Program-made: the position numbers and the translations under genes
The notes under the pieces: model-generated
Told to the model about the DNA's origin: nothing
The model's database searches: none
What the model saw: only the letters and a program-made list of their open reading frames with translations
Shown here: one piece after another, positions 40,619 through 42,866 of the stretch
How the letters are laid out: each line of letters opens with the position of its first letter
Numbering within the stretch: position 1 is the stretch's first letter
Origin: Candidatus Heteroscillospira lomanii
GTDB lineage: Bacteria > Bacillota > Clostridia > Oscillospirales > Oscillospiraceae
Direction: 5' to 3'
Assembly (NCBI GenBank): GCA_904419385.1
Contig: CAJFRI010000004.1
Location: forward strand, 1 to 42,866
Length of the DNA stretch: 42,866 nt

Positions 40619-42493
40619 TTAAAACGTCGGCGAGATGCCGAACTCCTTCATCCTGCGCCAGAGCGTCGTCGTGCTTATGCCGAGCTCGCGCGCGGCCGCC
40701 TGGCGGTTGCCGCCGTGCTTTGACAGGGCCTCTATTATCTCTCCGGCTGCGCCGGAGCTTATCGGGCGGCTGCCGCCCTCTGAGTCGGGCGTGTGCATGA
40801 GGCGGATGAGGGTCGAGACCTGCTCGGGCCCTATGCTGCTCTTGCCGGCGGAGATGGCGAGACGTTCGATGAACGACTCGAGCTGGGCGTGATTGCCGGG
40901 CCAGGAATAGCTCTTTATCACGTCGAGGGCCTCCGGAGTCAGCTCGGTGTAGCGGCCGAGCTGCGTGCACTTGCGCTGGAGAATCTCGGCCGCGAGGTCT
41001 GGGATATCGTCGCGCGTGTCTCGCAGCGGCGGATATTCGATGGCCATGGCTGCGAGGCGGAACATCAGCTCGGGCATGATTTTTCCGGAATTGATGAGCT
41101 CGGAAAGCGGCATATACGACCGGACTATGAGCCGTATGTCGAGGTGGGCTGACTCACCGCCGTCGATGAGCGGGAGCGAGTGGTACTGCGACAGGAAAAG
41201 CATCTTGAGCTGGAGCGAAGGATGCAGGTATTCAATGCCGTTTATGAAGAGAGTGCCGTTCGCCGCCTCCCAGGCGGCTCCTGTGTTTTCTCCTGTTTGG
41301 CTGCCGGAGCCGAGCAGGCAGCGCTCCTGTTCCTGCGGTGTCGCCCACATCATCGCGTCGACCGGGACGAATTTTCCATAGCGTGCCGGCTCCGACGCAT
41401 AGTGCACGCACTGTGAGAACTTGAGCACGGGCGTGCCTGCCTCGGCGCAGATGAGGAGAGGGGAGGCGCTGCGGCTGAAGCCGTATCCCTGTTTGATGGC
41501 GCGTTTCATGGCCGGCGCGGAAGTGCGGATGATTGAGAAGCTTATGCGTCCGCGGGCGTAGTCGCTGTTCGTGCGGCTGAGGTCTTTGTCAGTATCCTTG
41601 AACGAGACAAGCACACCATATTCCCCGTCGAGGATTATCCGGCGCATCATTATGGCGAAGCTGTGGTTGCGCAAAGTAACAAATTGTGTGCCGCTGTCGT
41701 TTTCAGAGAGTACGCGGCGGAACAGTTCGATGTCGAGGCCTGGGATGAGATCGGAGACATTGGAGCCTATTATCCTATCGGTGTGCATCCCGAGGACGAG
41801 GCCTGCGCTGCCGTTGCAGCGCAGGGCGGCGCCGCTTTCACCAAAGAGGATGAAGCCGCTGAACGCGCCGCGCATCAGCGCCTCGATATTGCTGTCGTAT
41901 TTCTTCTGCAGGTCAAGCGCCTTGCGCACGGTGGCCGCAGTGGAAAAGGCAATGCGTATCGACTCCTCGGTCGAACCGGCGTATATCGCCGGGACGCCGC
42001 GCTCGTGCGACAGGTGCAGGTCCTGCAGCCCGCCGATGACGGCATCCGCGCCGTCGTCTATGGCCTCGCGCGCGGTCTTATATCGCCAGTCGCTGTAATC
42101 GTGATAGAGGTACTCGCGCAGCTCGACCCCGAACAGATCGTTGAACTTTGAGAGATCGGGAAAAAAGTTCACGGCGCCGATGAGCGCTATTACAGGGCGC
42201 TCCTTGCCGGGACAGAGCTTTTTTGCCCTGTCGACCAGCACGGCGACCTCCTGAGCCGTCATGCTCAGGGTGACCAGGCTCACGTCGCACTGGGCCTGTA
42301 TCATGAGTGCCTGAAGCCCGCGGGCGATGATTATATCTGCGCCTGCGGCCGCTTTTTTCTTTGTCTCGGCTATTATTGAATCCGATGAACGTATATAGCA
42401 GATCTCGTCGACAACGTCAGGAAATTCAGCTGAGACTTTGTTGGCGAGATCGGCTATATTTGGCTGAGGAGCGAAGAAAACGATCTTTCCCAT
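40619..42493 (-). CDS. PrpR/NtrC-type regulator with PrpR_N-like sensor, degenerate AAA+ domain and Fis-type HTH
   Basis: N-terminal 'ADIIIARGLQALMIQAQCDVSLVTLSMTAQEV'; AAA+ remnant 'NGTLFINGIEYLHPSLQLKML...PPLRDTRDDIPDLAAEIL'; HTH 'GEIIEALSKHGGNRQAAARELGISTTTLWRRMKEFGI'. Walker motifs altered. Confidence 0.85.
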   Translation of the reverse strand: MGKIVFFAPQPNIADLANKVSAEFPDVVDEICYIRSSDSIIAETKKKAAAGADIIIARGLQALMIQAQCDVSLVTLSMTAQEVAVLVDRAKKLCPGKERPVIALIGAVNFFPDLSKFNDLFGVELREYLYHDYSDWRYKTAREAIDDGADAVIGGLQDLHLSHERGVPAIYAGSTEESIRIAFSTAATVRKALDLQKKYDSNIEALMRGAFSGFILFGESGAALRCNGSAGLVLGMHTDRIIGSNVSDLIPGLDIELFRRVLSENDSGTQFVTLRNHSFAIMMRRIILDGEYGVLVSFKDTDKDLSRTNSDYARGRISFSIIRTSAPAMKRAIKQGYGFSRSASPLLICAEAGTPVLKFSQCVHYASEPARYGKFVPVDAMMWATPQEQERCLLGSGSQTGENTGAAWEAANGTLFINGIEYLHPSLQLKMLFLSQYHSLPLIDGGESAHLDIRLIVRSYMPLSELINSGKIMPELMFRLAAMAIEYPPLRDTRDDIPDLAAEILQRKCTQLGRYTELTPEALDVIKSYSWPGNHAQLESFIERLAISAGKSSIGPEQVSTLIRLMHTPDSEGGSRPISSGAAGEIIEALSKHGGNRQAAARELGISTTTLWRRMKEFGISPTF

Positions 42494-42547
42494 ATTATCA
42501 CCTGCCGTCATTATACCCCAAGCCGTGAAAAAGGTAAAGAATTAGCA

Positions 42548-42583
42548 AAGCCCCTCCGCCCTGAGGCGGAGGGGCGGGGCTTG
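42548..42583. terminator. Strong GC-rich hairpin downstream of the SLH gene (terminator-like)
   Basis: CCCCTCCGCC-ctga-GGCGGAGGGG between two minus-strand genes. Confidence 0.6.
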
Positions 42584-42588
42584 TGGTG

Positions 42589-42866
42589 TTAGATGTTTGT
42601 GAAGCGCTGGAAGATGGTGGCGACCTGGGCGCGGGTGGCCGTGCCCTGAGGCTGCATGTTCTCATCGTCCACACCGTTCACGAGACCCTCGGCGACGGCC
42701 CAGGCAAGGGCGTCGGCCGCGTAGCCGGAGATGTCGCCGGCATCGGCAAAAGCATCGAGCTCGGCGCTCGCGCTGACGTCTATCTCTTTGTACTCGGCGT
42801 AGTTGTACATCATCGCCGCGAGCTGCTCGCGGGTGATGTTCGCGTTCGGCGCAAACTCAGTCTCGC
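42589..42866 (-). CDS. S-layer homology (SLH) domain protein, C-terminal part (runs off right edge)
   Basis: ...ETEFAPNANITREQLAAMMYNYAEYKEIDVSASAELDAFADAGDISGYAADALAWAVAEGLVNGVDDENMQPQGTATRAQVATIFQRFTNI; the frame is open to the window end. Confidence 0.88.
   Translation of the reverse strand, partial: ETEFAPNANITREQLAAMMYNYAEYKEIDVSASAELDAFADAGDISGYAADALAWAVAEGLVNGVDDENMQPQGTATRAQVATIFQRFTNI

Overview
This 42.9-kb window is GC-rich and looks like the chromosome of a gut-type Clostridia/Oscillospiraceae bacterium. That placement is inferred from gene content and order. Left to right: (1) the 5' end of an IS256-type transposase and its probable terminal repeat (1-171). (2) A divergent tetR / small-membrane-protein operon ending in an 11-aa-repeat protein (217-2149). 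(3) A complete phosphate operon pstS-pstC-pstA-pstB-phoU-phoB-phoR (2393-9171). (4) A CDF cation transporter and rpmB, both on the minus strand. (5) The cluster hprK-murB-rapZ-yvcK-whiA-dnaE (10945-19139). (6) A minus-strand block: putative glycoside hydrolase, rpiB, PHP phosphatase, PMT-type mannosyltransferase and RluA. (7) The heat-shock operon hrcA-grpE-dnaK-dnaJ with a near-perfect CIRCE (24581-29472). (8) A pair of lipoproteins, one PstS-like and one WG-repeat. (9) A gamma-carbonic-anhydrase-like protein. (10) addB-addA, an alpha/beta hydrolase and rpmE. (11) A PrpR/NtrC-like regulator whose AAA+ motifs are eroded. (12) The C-terminus of an SLH-domain protein running off the right edge. 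No CRISPR array, tRNA or rRNA was recognised. The items most worth a second look are the apparently dead sigma-54-activator homologue, the TetR-controlled operon with the hendecad-repeat protein and paired operators, the orphan PstS-like/WG-repeat lipoprotein pair, a possible ATT start codon, and a 17-bp AT-rich perfect inverted repeat at the rluA 3' end. All family calls are by motif reading; no searches were run.
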